A stretch of 64,000 nt of DNA. It comes from Viola odorata (taxonomy: Eukaryota > Streptophyta > Magnoliopsida > Malpighiales > Violaceae). Below, piece after piece: positions 43,985-56,808 of the stretch. The position numbers and the translations under genes were made by a program. How positions within the stretch are numbered: the first letter of the stretch is position 1; each line of letters starts with the position of its first letter. Below the pieces are notes generated by a model. The model worked only from the letters and a program-made list of their open reading frames with translations. It was not told the origin of the DNA and did not search any database. Where the stretch lies: assembly GCA_963691705.1 (NCBI GenBank), contig OY829539.1, positions 24,412,407 to 24,476,406 of the forward strand, written 5' to 3'.

Positions 43985-46239
43985 ATTCACACGGGACAGA
44001 TCAAGGATTCAGATTTCGGCTCTTCAAGCAGAGGAAGGTACTATTGAACTAAGGTTTGTTGTACTGTTTAGGTTCTTTCTGGAAATGCAGGATAAGAAAG
44101 TGAAATTGAATCCTACCCCATTTAAAAAGTGAAGTTTAAGCAAGCATCTCCAAAAAGAAGAGATGGGCCAGGTGGTGGACTGTGCAGTTTTATGTAGGAT
44201 TTTTTATGTTTTTATTTTTGTGTGAATAGCAACGAAGTGGGGGGTCTAGTCTAGGTCTACTGGTCTTATTTAGTTTCTCTGCAAGTTGTCCAAATGTAAT
44301 GCTATTTCATTCACCATATTCAACTGATAATTCATTTAGTGAAATAAACCATGCTGCTTAAGCTGTCTGTTCAGCAAAGTCTTTTTTAAGCAGTCTGTTC
44401 AAAGAACTTTTAACTCCACAGAAGCTTAAAGCTGATTTCCAAAGCAAATATTTCTTATAAATAAGTTTAGTCTTAACCAACATTAACGAAATTATTTATC
44501 TGCTCTTATATTTGTTTGAATTAGTTCAATTTAACCCATTATTTCAAATGGAAAATATATATTATCCCATATGTTATTTTTTTAATATTATTTTTTGTTG
44601 ACGTTAGAAATATTTACAAAATTGTAAAAAAAATAAGAAAATTCTTAAAGAAAATAGGGGAAATATTAAAAAAATCAGGAAAATTATAAAATATGAAAAG
44701 GATTTAAATTTACAAAAAAAATCATATAAAAATAAAGAAAAAGAAATTAAAGAAATAAAGAATAGGGGATAAAAATAATTAATTATGTTTTTGAGAAATG
44801 CATGAACGATTTCATTATTAAATATTCTTATAGAAAGAAAGGTCATAAAATCAAAACAATGCATCAAAAGTAACAACATAGAGAACCATAACAATAGTTT
44901 TAATAAAAAAAAATTATTCCATCATTTACAAAATAAACGGTTGATGTAGTCCCAAACGATCATTGATTGTCGAACTTCCTCATTGCTTACTGAGGCATAT
45001 GGAGAGGAAACATATAGATTGTCGAACATCCTACTGTGAGATATTTTAATCGGATCATATCCAACAAACCACAAACCGTTATTTATCAATGAAATACACG
45101 CTAACTCTATTGATGAGAGATACCTCAATACATAGCTTCGAAAATAGATCTAAAAAGCACCTCATATGAAACAAATAATACTAAAACACTTTTATTCAAA
45201 AGATCAAAACTAACAAACTTTTAATTAAAAAAAAGACTTTTATTAAAAAGCACAACTACAATCGAAAATTATTTATTAAGAATTTAGAAAACATTAAAGG
45301 TAAGAAGAAAAGAGTTGTCAACCCCAAAACAAAAGATAAAAGGCTAGGGTTTTTTCCCCGGGAGGGAAAGAAAAAGATAGATTAGGATTTTTAATTTTTT
45401 TTAAATTCAACCATAATTGAAACTATTTATAAAGAATCAGAAAACGGTCTAACCATTAAAATTATTGGAGGAGGGCTGCAAAGATTAAAAAATAAAAAAT
45501 AAACACCTTTAGCTGCCCTCAAACTAAAGACGCATGATAGGTGGAGAGAAAAAGAGGGGTTAGGGTTTTTAATTTTTTTTTCCTGGCTAGGGTCCCAATT
45601 GTTTTTCACATTCTTTTTCTTTGTGTGCATGCAAGAAAAGCTTGCTCATCGTTATATTTCCATGCCCCTTAAAAAAAATGCAATTAATTTCATATAATTT
45701 TTGAGGTCATTATGGGTTGTACATATGTTGCATCGATCCATCCAAATCGTCTCTTGCAAATTTGATCAACAAGAGGCAAAACTAGGAGAGATCATGATCA
45801 GCAATGAACTTGGGATCACAAATGTGTTTGGTATTTAAGATTGTATTCATAGTTTCGGTCATTTCACTTAAAATATCCAATTTGAACGAATCAGTTCGGA
45901 CGATTAATTTTTAAAGTTAATTAACTCGGATATTATTTGATCGATTATCCATTTGAATTAGTTCAGTTAGATATCTCGATTATGGATACTTGAATTATCA
46001 ACCACCGTACCATCGTTGTGCTCCTCCTCTTATGAGCTTTTCCTGAGATTACACTTGCAGACATGAATGTAACCCAATTTCATCATTTTGTGCACTAACT
46101 TTAGCTATTAGTATTAGTTTTTGCTCATGTGACTTTTAAATGTTTAATACAAAAAATTTAAAATTTATTTATCAAAACATTTTTCAACATATCTAATCCT
46201 ACAGGAAAGAGAAGAAGTGATTCATGACCTATAATTCGT
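43985..46239. other. AT-rich intergenic DNA between the MGCF-type gene and PEX12
   Basis: The first 350 bp are the 3'UTR and downstream region of the MGCF-type gene. The rest is AT-rich with no supported gene. The short minus-strand ORFs at 44604-44894 and 45427-45630 are compositional. The last bases hold the 3' end of PEX12. Confidence 0.6.
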
Positions 46240-49200
46240 CTACATATCGTGGAAGAGCCTCCTTATCTGATCAGAGGTTGCTGGCATCAACGAGACTGGG
46301 CAGCGGTTATACTGTGGCAATGTCATCCAATAAAACAAGGTTATGTACATATAAGAACTAATCTGCCCACTAGAAAATAGGAGAAGCCAGCGGCTAGTAC
46401 AAGGAGGACTTACCTGGGAGACATATTTGAATATGCAAGCATAACAGTAGACGAATCCCGAGATTATAACCACTGAAGGATTTGCTCGCTTCTGGGAGCA
46501 TAGAGGACAGATTGTTCTATCAGGTGGCAGCGGAATTCCCTCTTTCGCAACCTGTTTAATGATTTTGTAATCTGATTCAATCTACAACTGAAATCCTTAA
46601 TTAAAAGCAGGGTTATGATGGTCAGATTCCTTAGTATACCCCCCCCCCCCCCCCCTATGATCCATTGGTTATAAACTTATAGATAACCTTTTTCAATCTA
46701 TTCTCTCTAAAGTGACTCCTACGAACCGAATTAAACACTTAATTTTCTGTCAGTTAAGGGAGATGCTTCCATGTAAGAAAATGCTATAAGATGTGTGCTG
46801 TCTTCTGAGGGAGACAGACAAGTCAGTCCCCAATTGAAAAAGTTCTTCTTTACCTTTGGTGGTGGAGGCGGCGGGGGTGGCGGGTACACTGTAGGAGCTG
46901 ACATCCTCTCTTCAGCAGATTGATACCACCATTCCATCATCTGTAAAATTGGCAGTCAGCTAGACTACAATGTATATAGAAAAAAAGATGGCAAGCAACT
47001 AAGGGAAAAGCATGTATGAAAAATTAGGCATAGAATTACCCAATTCAAGCTTAAAGCATGATGATAAAATGGATTCACATCAAGATGTTGAAAAAGAAGG
47101 TAATATACAAAGACAAAACTGAAGTTCTAAGGTCAGAAAACGTGTATATTTATAAGTGAAGCTCAGAAAGGTTAAGGTGCTTTACTGTTTTTGAACTGAG
47201 GATGATGATGCTAATTCTTCTTGAACAATGAAGGTAAGGATGCTTTATTTTCTCAAGCAGTGAGAGTATGCTAGATCTCATGAAGAGTGTGAGTCAGTAT
47301 GCTTTGACACAAAGAAATCAACATCAAGAAAGTACAATAGAAAGATCAAGCTCTTAATGCTTGCAGGAAAAAATATATATTAAATTCTTCCATCATGTAG
47401 CAAAAGAATTCGATTTTCATAAGTGGTGAAAATGCAATTCATGCTCTATGATTGACATTTTAAACTCAAGCTTCAAATAATGGAAATCTTTACAATTGAA
47501 AGAAAATTCTCATGCAGTAGTAGTACAGTATATTGGTTAAGAACAATGTCAAAGTAGTGCATTGTTGCTTTATCTAGAGGAAGTACTTGTCAAAGGAAAA
47601 CACATACAAGCAGGCAAATCAAACTCACTTTGAAGAAGAACACTGCAGCAATTAAGCCAGTCTGTGCATAGTCAAGCATTGTATATGTACAGCTTAGCAA
47701 TGCTCTTTGTAATGCCTGTAAGTGTTCATGTTCTTAGTCAGAATACACGATCAAATCGTCAATATAAGCCAAAAAGAAGAAAGTAGTACAGCATTGTTAC
47801 TAAATCTTTAAAATCATACCTTTAACCATGGAGGGCCACGGAGCCTCTCACGTTCACGGCTTCGTATCTTTGAAATTCTTGAAGATGTATCCATCTAGCT
47901 TGACATCAAAATAATTGTACAAGTACTTAGAAATAATTCTCCAGGAGATAAAAGACAGATTTTTAAGGACACAGCATGCTTATGCACCAAACCTTATACA
48001 CTAATACAGAGCTGTAAGCATTGATAATGCTACTTTTACACGACAAAATAAATGTCTGGTTCTGAATCAGGCTGACGATATATTGGATCAAGCAATTAAT
48101 GAACTTTGAATTCTTAGCATACTGAAGTCAGATGGTTGAATTCCCAATGGTCCAAAAACTGTAAACAATGGTTCGGAAACCTAATTTACCTATCCAAAAA
48201 CTAGCAAGAAATATTCTTCATAGTCTAGAACCAATGTCCTATAATTTTTTGTCCCCTCTAAGCATTTCAAAAGTGAAGTAGAACCCCATTAGTTTCAGTT
48301 GTGTATTTCTCCTGTATTTTGGAATTCAAAAGTGTTTGTTCTTTATTCAAAGTACGAGCAAAAAGTGCTTCTAGAGTGTAAAGGAGTTAATGATGACAGA
48401 ATATGTAGTTCTCCGAGACAGAAAAGAGGTCATTAGCACGCATTAAGCACAAGCACATCAAATGATGCTTTTCACTATATGTATCAAATTATGAATGTCA
48501 TGGCTTCATAGAAAATCCTCCATTGTGTTTGCAGACAATAAAGAAACATCATCAAATTTAATACCAGCTCTTGTCCTGTAGCTCGACAAACATGAATTCC
48601 AAGTGCTTGTAGTCCTAAAGAATAGAACCCAGTAGCATCCAACAGATATAAGAGCTGATAAGTGAATGACAATCCTGCATCACAAGACTCTAGATTAGAG
48701 TCGACAATATTGACAGAGTTCTTTACCATTTCCAAACAAATATCATGACGCGAACCAACTAAGCAGCAAATTCAATCACTAAGACAATCTAAGACTAAAC
48801 TACTGACCTACATCCTAAATTTAGAGTCAGTAGTTGGCAACCTCGATAAATCAGCAAAGATTTGTGAGAAAGCAAACTCAAGCACCAGAACTGAGACATG
48901 GCATGAAAGTAATACACACCGATTGACTTCAGAGAAAATCTTCATGATAAGAAAGCGTTTCAAAAATGACATTAAAGCTTCTAAAATTAGTTTGGTTCAA
49001 GCACAAAAAAGAAACATGACGAAAGATGTTGGATACTTATAGCAAAATAATCTTTAATCAATGTGGTGAACAACTTCAGAGGGAAAACTTCAAAATTTTT
49101 AATTAGGGATCCACTTCACTTCTCCTGAAGCTTTTCCCCATCACAAGTTTCAACTATTAGACTGAAAAAGATGGACCCAAAAATCAAATAAAAAGACAAT

Positions 49201-50502
49201 GACCACCTTACCTTCACTACTAGCATGCAGCCATGGATAGCAAGCAAATATAATTTTCTGAAGTCTCTTATTCAAGCGTGCTCCAACTGTTGAATCTGAA
49301 TCAGAAGGCACTCTAGAGACAAGAGAGCCCTCTCCTCCATTAAAAAGCTCAGCATCATCCAACGTTTCATCACTATTTCCCCACAAACTTGCCTGAAGCC
49401 TGGTTTCCCTTTCTTTGTTGTATACTGAATGCAATTTGGACTTGAAATAAGGCAGCACGACCTAATCAGATGTGTCAAATTCACAAATCAAACTTATCAT
49501 CCTTCATTTCTAGCCTTACAAACGGCAGGCTTGAGAACTCAAATGTTTAAAAATGTTGTGGCTTTAGGCTTAAAGTTTTTTGCATCCTTATCATGAACAT
49601 GGGAAATCTATAAGTGTTTCCTAGATGTTTCTTTGCACAATGAACAATAGCGTCTCCCAACAAAACATATAATCAAATAAAAGAAGTAGAGAATAGTACC
49701 AGAAATACAACTGATAGAACTCTTTGGCGCTTTTGTAATCCAGAGTGCTGAACTCCATCCCCTGAGTTTAAATGAGTGTCATGCTTCTGTGCAATTATTT
49801 TTGCTGCTCTTCTCCGCAATCCATACAGAGATTCAGAAAAGGAAGCATCTGAAGATAGATAATTCAATGGAATGAGCCACAAGCAATGAGCATGAACCCA
49901 AGTGACTATACTAAATTGCAATTCATTTATGTCAGAAACCAAAGAGCGGGAAGAAGGAAACCTGTCGTTCGTAAGCTATGACTCTCAAGAATCAACATTA
50001 GCAAGGCAAAGAATTCATCTTCATAGTCTAACACCTTATGAAGAAAGGGTCTTCTCAAAGCCAACACCTTTAAGATAACAATTCAAAATGAATCAATACT
50101 AAGAAGTGCCAAAAAAAGACTCCATAATCAAAACCTCTGCTTGATACTTCAGTTTTCCTTAAGAAGTCTGTGTTATCATTTTACAGGTAATACATAACAA
50201 AAAAGCAAGTACCAACCATTTAAAATGCAAAATTCAAGTTTAAACGTGACAATCAGTGGCAAATTGGATAAACCCATATGGAACCTCAACGGATAACAAT
50301 AAAGACACCGACTTCCAATCAAATATGAGCTTGAAAAGAAAAACCCAGATGCAAATTTGTAAGAACAGAATGGGAAAGCGGGATGTTTGCTTACGCCAAT
50401 GGAGTAAGTGAGGGCGGCACGAAGACTGGCGGGGAGCTGTTGTGCTGCAGCCATTTCGAAGAAAGTGGGACGCGTCCCTTGCCCTCCTACTTGAAACAGC
50501 AT
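46240..50502 (-). CDS. PEX12: Peroxin 12, RING-type peroxisomal ubiquitin ligase subunit
   Basis: Ten exons on the minus strand: 50502-50395, 50067-49962, 49848-49700, 49461-49212, 48674-48565, 47894-47820, 47715-47629, 46940-46854, 46551-46414 and 46311-46240. All borders are GT-AG, phases close, and the product is 393 aa, the usual plant PEX12 length. The start MLFQVGGQGTRPTFFEMAAA and segments such as LSFTYQLLYLLDATGFYSLG are highly characteristic. The RING-like end has Cys at about 339, 342, 360, 363 and 374, the incomplete zinc-binding pattern typical of this family. PEX12 acts with PEX2 and PEX10 in the peroxisomal membrane to ubiquitinate the import receptor PEX5 for recycling. A proline run (PPPPPPPPP) before the RING is also usual in plant homologues. 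No break is seen, so the gene is probably functional. Confidence 0.96.
46639..46656. repeat. Run of 18 C in PEX12 intron 8
   Basis: Eighteen consecutive C on the plus strand, G on the gene's sense strand, between exons 9 and 8 of PEX12. Confidence 0.95.
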
Positions 50503-53033
50503 CCTTCCTATCTTCTTCTTCTTCTCCTTTGAACGTTTCTGGGTAGAGGGGATTTTGATGTTCTGCTGCTAGTTTTTTCCTCCTCCTCCTACAGTTCTTA
50601 TCCAGCATAGTTTTTTTTATAAAAAAAATAGTTATTTTTCCTCTTTAATTCGGCTAATGTGTTTTCTTTTTGTAATATAATGTTTAATATTCAACTGATT
50701 GAGAATTATCTAATTAATATTCTTAATTAAATGTTAATTAATGGCTCATTGACATGATTTATAATAATATAAAATATTAGCGCTTCATGTAAAAACGAAA
50801 ACAAGAAGCAAACAGTACATCAAGAGGGGCTTTGCTTCTTCTTCTCTTCTTCTTCATGCAACTCATTGAAGCTGATGGGAGAATTTATTTATGGATTCAA
50901 AATCTCAGGTATTACAATTTATAATATCAGCTCTTCGTCATGCAACTCATTGAAGCTGTCATCATTTAGCAATTTATATATAAATAAATTCATTAATCCG
51001 AGTGTCTAATATCTCACTGGAGTTAAACCCTAGCTAGGATTAGTTAAACTGTAATCTGAGATCAGTGAAAGTTGTCCCAGTCTGTGCTTCTTACTTAGGT
51101 GAAATGAATAATTACATCTCTGCTAAAACTCTTTCCTTGTTACATCATAATTATATTATACTATGATTGACTGACATCGAAACTAAATTTTCAAATTCTG
51201 TTTTCTTTTTGTGATTGTGATTGCTTTGACTTTGATGCATGATTAAGATTTCAGCAAGAGACATCCTAAGCTCAAGCTGAGACCTATTTTCTAATTAAAT
51301 ACAATAAAGTACTTTTCTTTGTTCTGATATAGAGCCTGTTATATATCCATGTTCTTCCCTTTTATCTCAGAGATGCGGATTCAAACACTTATGAGAAAGT
51401 ATGAAGAGAATCTAAAGCAGATTTCAGAACTGTATGAGGAGGAACTTGAGGAGTGCATTCTATTGCTGTCTGTTTATAACCATCTAGTTAACACTTGATT
51501 CATTTCTTGAAGATGAGTTGGTTGAGTGTTACTGTGATCGATGCTGCCGCGAAAGAAAGTGACCCGAACGTTCTTTCCAGTGTGTTACTGTGATCAGTGC
51601 TTAAAAGATAGTCCATATGTCACTTTTATTGAATGTGTATGTATTGTATGGTGTCTAAGGGAAGAAGAGATTTCTACCTTTCTTGATTTGTTCACATTTC
51701 ATTCTCAGAATGAACTCTGGCATGGCAGTTGCAATGACTTCGGCGGAAAACCAGGGGACTCAAATGAAGGTGATCTAGGAGGCGGAAGCAAGCGCATATC
51801 CATTCTTCTTTTTCTTCTTCATGTGAACAACAAGTGCAAATCCTCATAGCAAGGAAATCAAGGTTATCTTTAAATTGGTGCGTAGGACTGATGTTTGTTT
51901 TCATTTGTTGCATGAGAAGTAATTAGTTTATTGACCCTTGAACAAATTAAGGATTATTTTGTTTTCAGCACAACAAAAATTTCCAAGGTATTGCAGTCAA
52001 TATCTATTTGGAGCTTAAAATATTGTTTGTAACGATTGTAACTTCTTCCTTCATGAATCCTCCATTGAAATAACTCCAGAAATAACTCAAAATCCTTACA
52101 CCAACAACTTCCCCTTTCCACCTGGGACTTCGATGGAATCCGAAAAGTTTTAGGATTCTTGCTATTTCTGCAGTATATGTGGATTGTCCACCAAAATGTG
52201 AGTTCCATGAGCATTATCTTGTTTTCTTTACAAGGCATGGTTTAGGTTGATATTGGGTTTATGAGTAAAACTTGGGTACATACGATGTACCCACTACTCA
52301 GTACATCATGATGTATGATGATGACACGTGTCCAAAAGTGTCAAGAATAGTGGTATTTGCTGCATCTAAAAGTAACTTTTAATGTAAACTACTCTGCGAC
52401 ATTTGCTGCAGTGATTCCATCTACCAATGTGTGGAGCTGTTATGCTACTTTCCATCTATAATCAAAACTTTCATGTCGATCCCTTTAGTTGTAAGGGTTC
52501 AAGTAAAGAAGATGATTCTGGGGAGAACTCCTGTGATTTTCGCGAGAGAGCCAAGGAATCCAAATTTCAAATCATCCTGTTTTTCATTGTTAGGACTGCA
52601 AGGTTGGCCTCATCGATCGCGCTCATTGGACGTGCTATCTATGAGGTACGAAATTAGTATGCTTCACATTTTTAAAAACAACTTTAGTCAAAATTCATTT
52701 TTCTTGTAGAACATTTGTGTTTAATTCTTGAGGTAGATACTTACACTAGAGTTACTTGCATGCTCAACCCCATCTGGCAAGATGATTAGTCCTGATTTAG
52801 ATTTATTTTCAAAGAAAACGAAGAGGAAGAGATAAATGTTATGGAGTGAAAAAGAAGAAGGGAAGTGATCTTTTATTCATCATTTTTCAAAGAAAACATG
52901 AACTAAACAAAAAGAAGAAAAATAAAAACAAACATCTGCAGAATCTAAAGCTAGAAGAAAAAACCATCTACTTGCTTGATTAACCAATCTCTTTCCCCCC
53001 AAAATCCTCTCTTAATTCGACCCTTATTGCTAA
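50503..53033. other. Region upstream of PEX12, no confident gene
   Basis: The first few hundred bases should hold the PEX12 leader and promoter. A short open stretch at 51373-51498 (MRIQTLMRKYEENLKQISEL and an acidic tail) follows an acceptor-like TTATCTCAG and could be a gene fragment. An ABRE-like ACACGTGTCC lies near 52324. Other ORFs (51541-51849, 52427-52709, minus 51954-52238) show no recognisable domain and overlap one another. Confidence 0.45.
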
Positions 53034-53536
53034 TCATGCTTTTCGGGAACACATATCCCTGAGCATTGGAGGGACTAATGGATACATGGGGAATATTTTT
53101 CCCAAACATGAGTCATTGATCTGAGTAAAAGCCTTGCAGCAAGCTGGACCAACAGTGCCTAGTTGAGCACTGAAAAGAGAGGTAATAATTTCTGTAAAGC
53201 ATCCTGGAATGTTCATTACAGATGACCAGCACTGGGTAATGTCAGGTGCAGACCCACCGAACCCAGGTATCAATCCTCCTGGAAGTCCGGGAATCATGGG
53301 CAGCCCTGGAATTTGTGGAAAGCCGCCTTGATTTTGGTGTAACATAGCGGTGAGGAACTGCTCAGAGATCTCGGGGGGAGGGATTCCGCTTCCATTACGA
53401 GCAGCTCAGCCTCAGAGATTTGGGGTAGAGGGGCTTCTTCCTGGGAGAAGCATTGTTGGGCAAAGATGGTGATGGACACTAATGCCATTGTTATGATGAG
53501 TGAATAAGTAGTCATGGGTTGGGACTTGTAGGACAT
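53034..53536 (-). pseudogene. Prolamin-like secreted Cys-rich protein (ECA1-type), frameshifted
   Basis: The minus-strand reading begins MSYKSQPMTTYSLIITMALV with a clear signal peptide (about residues 9-31, ending QQCFS). The second half, in another frame, has the six-cysteine pattern of the prolamin-like/ECA1 domain (QCWSSVMNIPGCF, GPACCKAFTQINDSCLGKIF, MLRDMC) and a stop at 53034. The two frames cross between about 53372 and 53402; I see no GT-AG intron there, so a one-base-type frameshift is the simplest reading. Relatives are small secreted proteins, several expressed in egg cells or other reproductive tissue. The linker is rich in Pro/Gly. It may be a pseudogene, a null allele or a sequencing error. 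Confidence 0.65.
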
Positions 53537-55215
53537 GTTTGGTAGTAATTGGTATATAGAGATTGTTTTGTATCACTTTACTTTCTTTTTTGAATGAATT
53601 TGTCAAGTAGATGCACGAGGGAAGCAGGATTTTATAGGAAATGAAATCAATGGGAATGAATGGTTTTAAAAGATTTGACTTATGTTACAGTCTCTGGTGT
53701 GTTTGCAGTTTTCTTAAGAATGAATTCTTGTGTAACTTAAGAAAATTAATTAGTGTCAAATTTAAGCTTAATTATTCAGTTTGGTTGGTAACTATGAAAA
53801 CATGATAGCATAGAGGATCAAATATGTTTGCATTAAATCCATAGCAGTTTAGGAGTTGTGTGTTAGATTGGGACTCTGAAAAAAATCTGGTGTATTAATT
53901 TAAAACCTTAGGTATATTATGAGCCTCTTCAAACATAAATTATTGCTATTCTATTCTTCTTTTTAAACGTGGATGATATTCGAACCTGAATTAATTATAT
54001 TCACTACGTTAAGATTTTAGTACGAAAAAAGGAGAAGAAATATATGGATCCGGCTCCATTTATGTTTGAGTGAACATGATAGGTTACCTTAGATTTCAAC
54101 TTTTATTTTTAATGAATGGTTAGGATTAATAGAAATCTTATAAGTTAACAATTAAATATATATTAAATAGACACTTTCCTTTTTCTAAATAGAATAACTA
54201 CTACGTTTCTTTTTCTTTTTTAACAAAAGGTAATATATTACTTTTTTTAAACGAAAAATAAAAACAAAAAACTCACCTATAAATTATTATTGTGCCACTT
54301 TTTATTTTCAAAATACTTTATAACGACGAGTCGTTTGACATAATGAATTGGCAGAGTTCATAGAAGATTATTTATCAAATATATATTACAACAATAAGTA
54401 CTCTAATATATTAATCTTTAGAGGACAAAATTTGATATAGAAAACAACTAAGAATAAAAATGAGGAAAAAGTTCTTTATACACACAATTAAGTTACATTA
54501 AAAAAATTCAATCACTTCGATTAAAAAAATTAAATATCTAAAACCTTTAGATCTTAATAACCATTTGTAACTCATTTTAATTCCTACTTACAAAGTATGC
54601 ATAGAAAGGTTTCGATAACTATGTCAAAAAAACCATTTGTATAACTCTTTACTTCTAAATAAATGTACAAATTATTCTTACAGTATTACCATTACTATAT
54701 ATTTTTCACCGTACAAATTATGCTAACTTTTTGAACAAAACTATCTATTATTTATATAAGTATATTTATTTTTACATCTTTTTTCATAATTTAACAGTAA
54801 TATATATTTTTGTTGGTTAAAATATATTATCACTTGTCTTCCTTCTTGGTAGAGATTCGCTCCCTCCTTCTTCTTTTTTCTTTTAAATTTAATTAAAAAT
54901 TCTCATTTTCTTTTTATTTGTTATTTTAAATAAAAAAAATTATTAGAAATTAAATATTTTCTCCCTAATAAAACATAGAAAATTTTAATTTTTTTTCATT
55001 TTTTTCTTTTAAACGTAATTAAAAAATCTCATTTTTTTATTTGAAATTTTAAATAGAAAATTTTATATAAGCAATTACTCCCTCCGTTCTTAATTGTTTG
55101 ACGTTTTAGCCCATTTTCGCTCATCTTCAAACATTGACGTCCTCACCTTCCCGAGGTTGTTGTCCGTCGTTTGTGACGAGTTTGCCCTTGTCCAATGTCC
55201 ATCTCCAAAGCAAGC
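53537..55215. other. AT-rich intergenic DNA with a cut MITE end next to E2
   Basis: No gene is seen. At 55078 TACTCCCTCCGTTCTTAATT, followed by TTTGACGTTTTAG, is a good Stowaway-type left end. No right end is found before the LTR of E2 begins at 55216, which suggests that E2 inserted into the MITE. Confidence 0.5.
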
Positions 55216-56758
55216 TGATTGGTTGTTTATATTCGATGATTTATGCTCTCTTTATCTTATGTTTTGAGAGCATTTGATTGCTTCTTTTGGCCATTTACTT
55301 CCCTTTTCCTTTGTTCAAGCTTGAAAGATCAGTTGGAAGGAAAAGGAGTTGATTTGGTGAAAGATAGAGCATTTTCCAATCATGGCCGTTTTGGAGGATG
55401 ATTGCAGAAATTTTCCCTTACTCATCCCTAGGCCTAGGGATGAGTCAGGCGATCTGGTGAAATTCTGGGCAGTCCGCCCTTGTTTATGCGTGCCGAGGAT
55501 TAATTTATTTCTTAGTGCTTTTCTTGTCCCCTGAGCATGCTAGACAGTTTTTAAACTCCACTATCTCGTGTTCCCTTATTTCCTTTGACTCAAGAACTCC
55601 TTGGAGACTCCATAGGAATATATTCCATCCCTCTTAGTGCTAGACAAGAATTTATTCTTGTCTCTTCCTTGTTGTTGGAGCCGCATGCTTGCATTGTTTG
55701 TCCCTTGAGTGCTTGCTCCTTAGGGAGTTGTGAGAGGGCATGGTTGAGCTATAGAAAGAGAAGACTTTCGTCCAAGGAGGGGGTTGAACATCATCACATT
55801 CGGACAGAGAGAGAGAGGAGACGAGGATAGCAAGGAGAGCGGGCTGCACTTCTTCACCACCATTTTCCAGATTTGTTTTACTTTGAACAATAGTTTTTAT
55901 TTGTAATTTTAATTATGTATTGTAGCTAATTACCTCTGATTCTTGGTAGAGATTAGAGGTTGACTATCCATGTTGTTGTGAGACTTTTATTGGAATTAAT
56001 ATGAATGTTTTTATATCTCTTTTCTTCTCACTTTAATTGTTAAAACTTGTTCTTGTTGAATTAAAAGCTTGATCAACTCTTGATTTAATTTGAATGGGTA
56101 ATGTCAGTTTCATTTATGTTCAGTGTGATTCCTGCATTTATGAAGATTGAGTAGACAACTAGTGAATATTTGACATAAGACTTGTCTTTAGGATCTAGGT
56201 AGAAAGGAAAGAATGGGTCTAGGTTCAGGGCTGAGTGCCGTATCTATCCCTAGGCCTAGGGATGGGTTTCCCGTATGGTTACAATTTTCCAGCAACTTGA
56301 CAAATTGTTAGGAAGGTTAGGGTCGTTATTAGAGGGCCTCTTTTAATCGACTTGTATAGGGGGAAACCTGGGAATTTAGAGTGTCTCTTGTTCCTATAAC
56401 ATCTCTATAAATCCATTTCAGAATATGTTTTGTCAATGATCAAATAACAAAGGATAGTCACCTTGTATAAATCTCTACCAAGGATTGCCTCTCTATATCT
56501 GATTTCACTCACATTTTCAGTTATAATTCGTGCATGCTACTGTCACTACTGATTTACATTCAAAGTACTGTTTTTAATTTGGTTTTAATTACAAAAACTC
56601 CCCCCAACTTTGTTCCGATTTGGTTTTTAACAAGAAAAATACAAATTACTCAAAGATTTCCTCCCCGTGTTCGAACCTTTCACTACTATCTACATTATAT
56701 TTTGTGGTTTAGCACCGAATTGTATCTTTTTATTTATGGTTGAGAATGACATCAGTCA
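55216..56758 (+). repeat. 5' LTR of E2
   Basis: The LTR starts TGATTGGTTGTTTATATTCG, comparable to the E1 LTR start TGATCGCATTGC, and ends ATGACATCAGTCA five bases before the primer site. It contains palindromes at 55420-55445 and 56246-56263. The start is inferred by similarity to E1, so it may be off by a few bases. Confidence 0.75.
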
Positions 56759-56763
56759 TAATT

Positions 56764-56781
56764 TGGCGTCGTTGCCGGGGA
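56764..56781 (+). other. Primer binding site of E2 (tRNA-Asp type)
   Basis: TGGCGTCGTTGCCGGGGA matches the usual Athila primer site TGGCGCCGTTGCCGGGGA, complementary to the 3' end of tRNA-Asp, with one difference. Confidence 0.9.
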
Positions 56782-56808
56782 GGTAACGAGTTCTAATTTT
56801 CGTTTTTC

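Noticed and set aside
50240..50608. 122-codon minus-strand ORF
   Set aside because: It is a shadow of PEX12 exon 1 and intron 1 in another frame.
51541..52709. Overlapping ORFs upstream of PEX12 as genes
   Set aside because: They have no domain, overlap in several frames and lack convincing exon structure; only a possible fragment at 51373-51498 was noted.
55585..55849. ORFs on both strands in the E2 LTR
   Set aside because: They lie in non-coding LTR and show no homology that I recognise.
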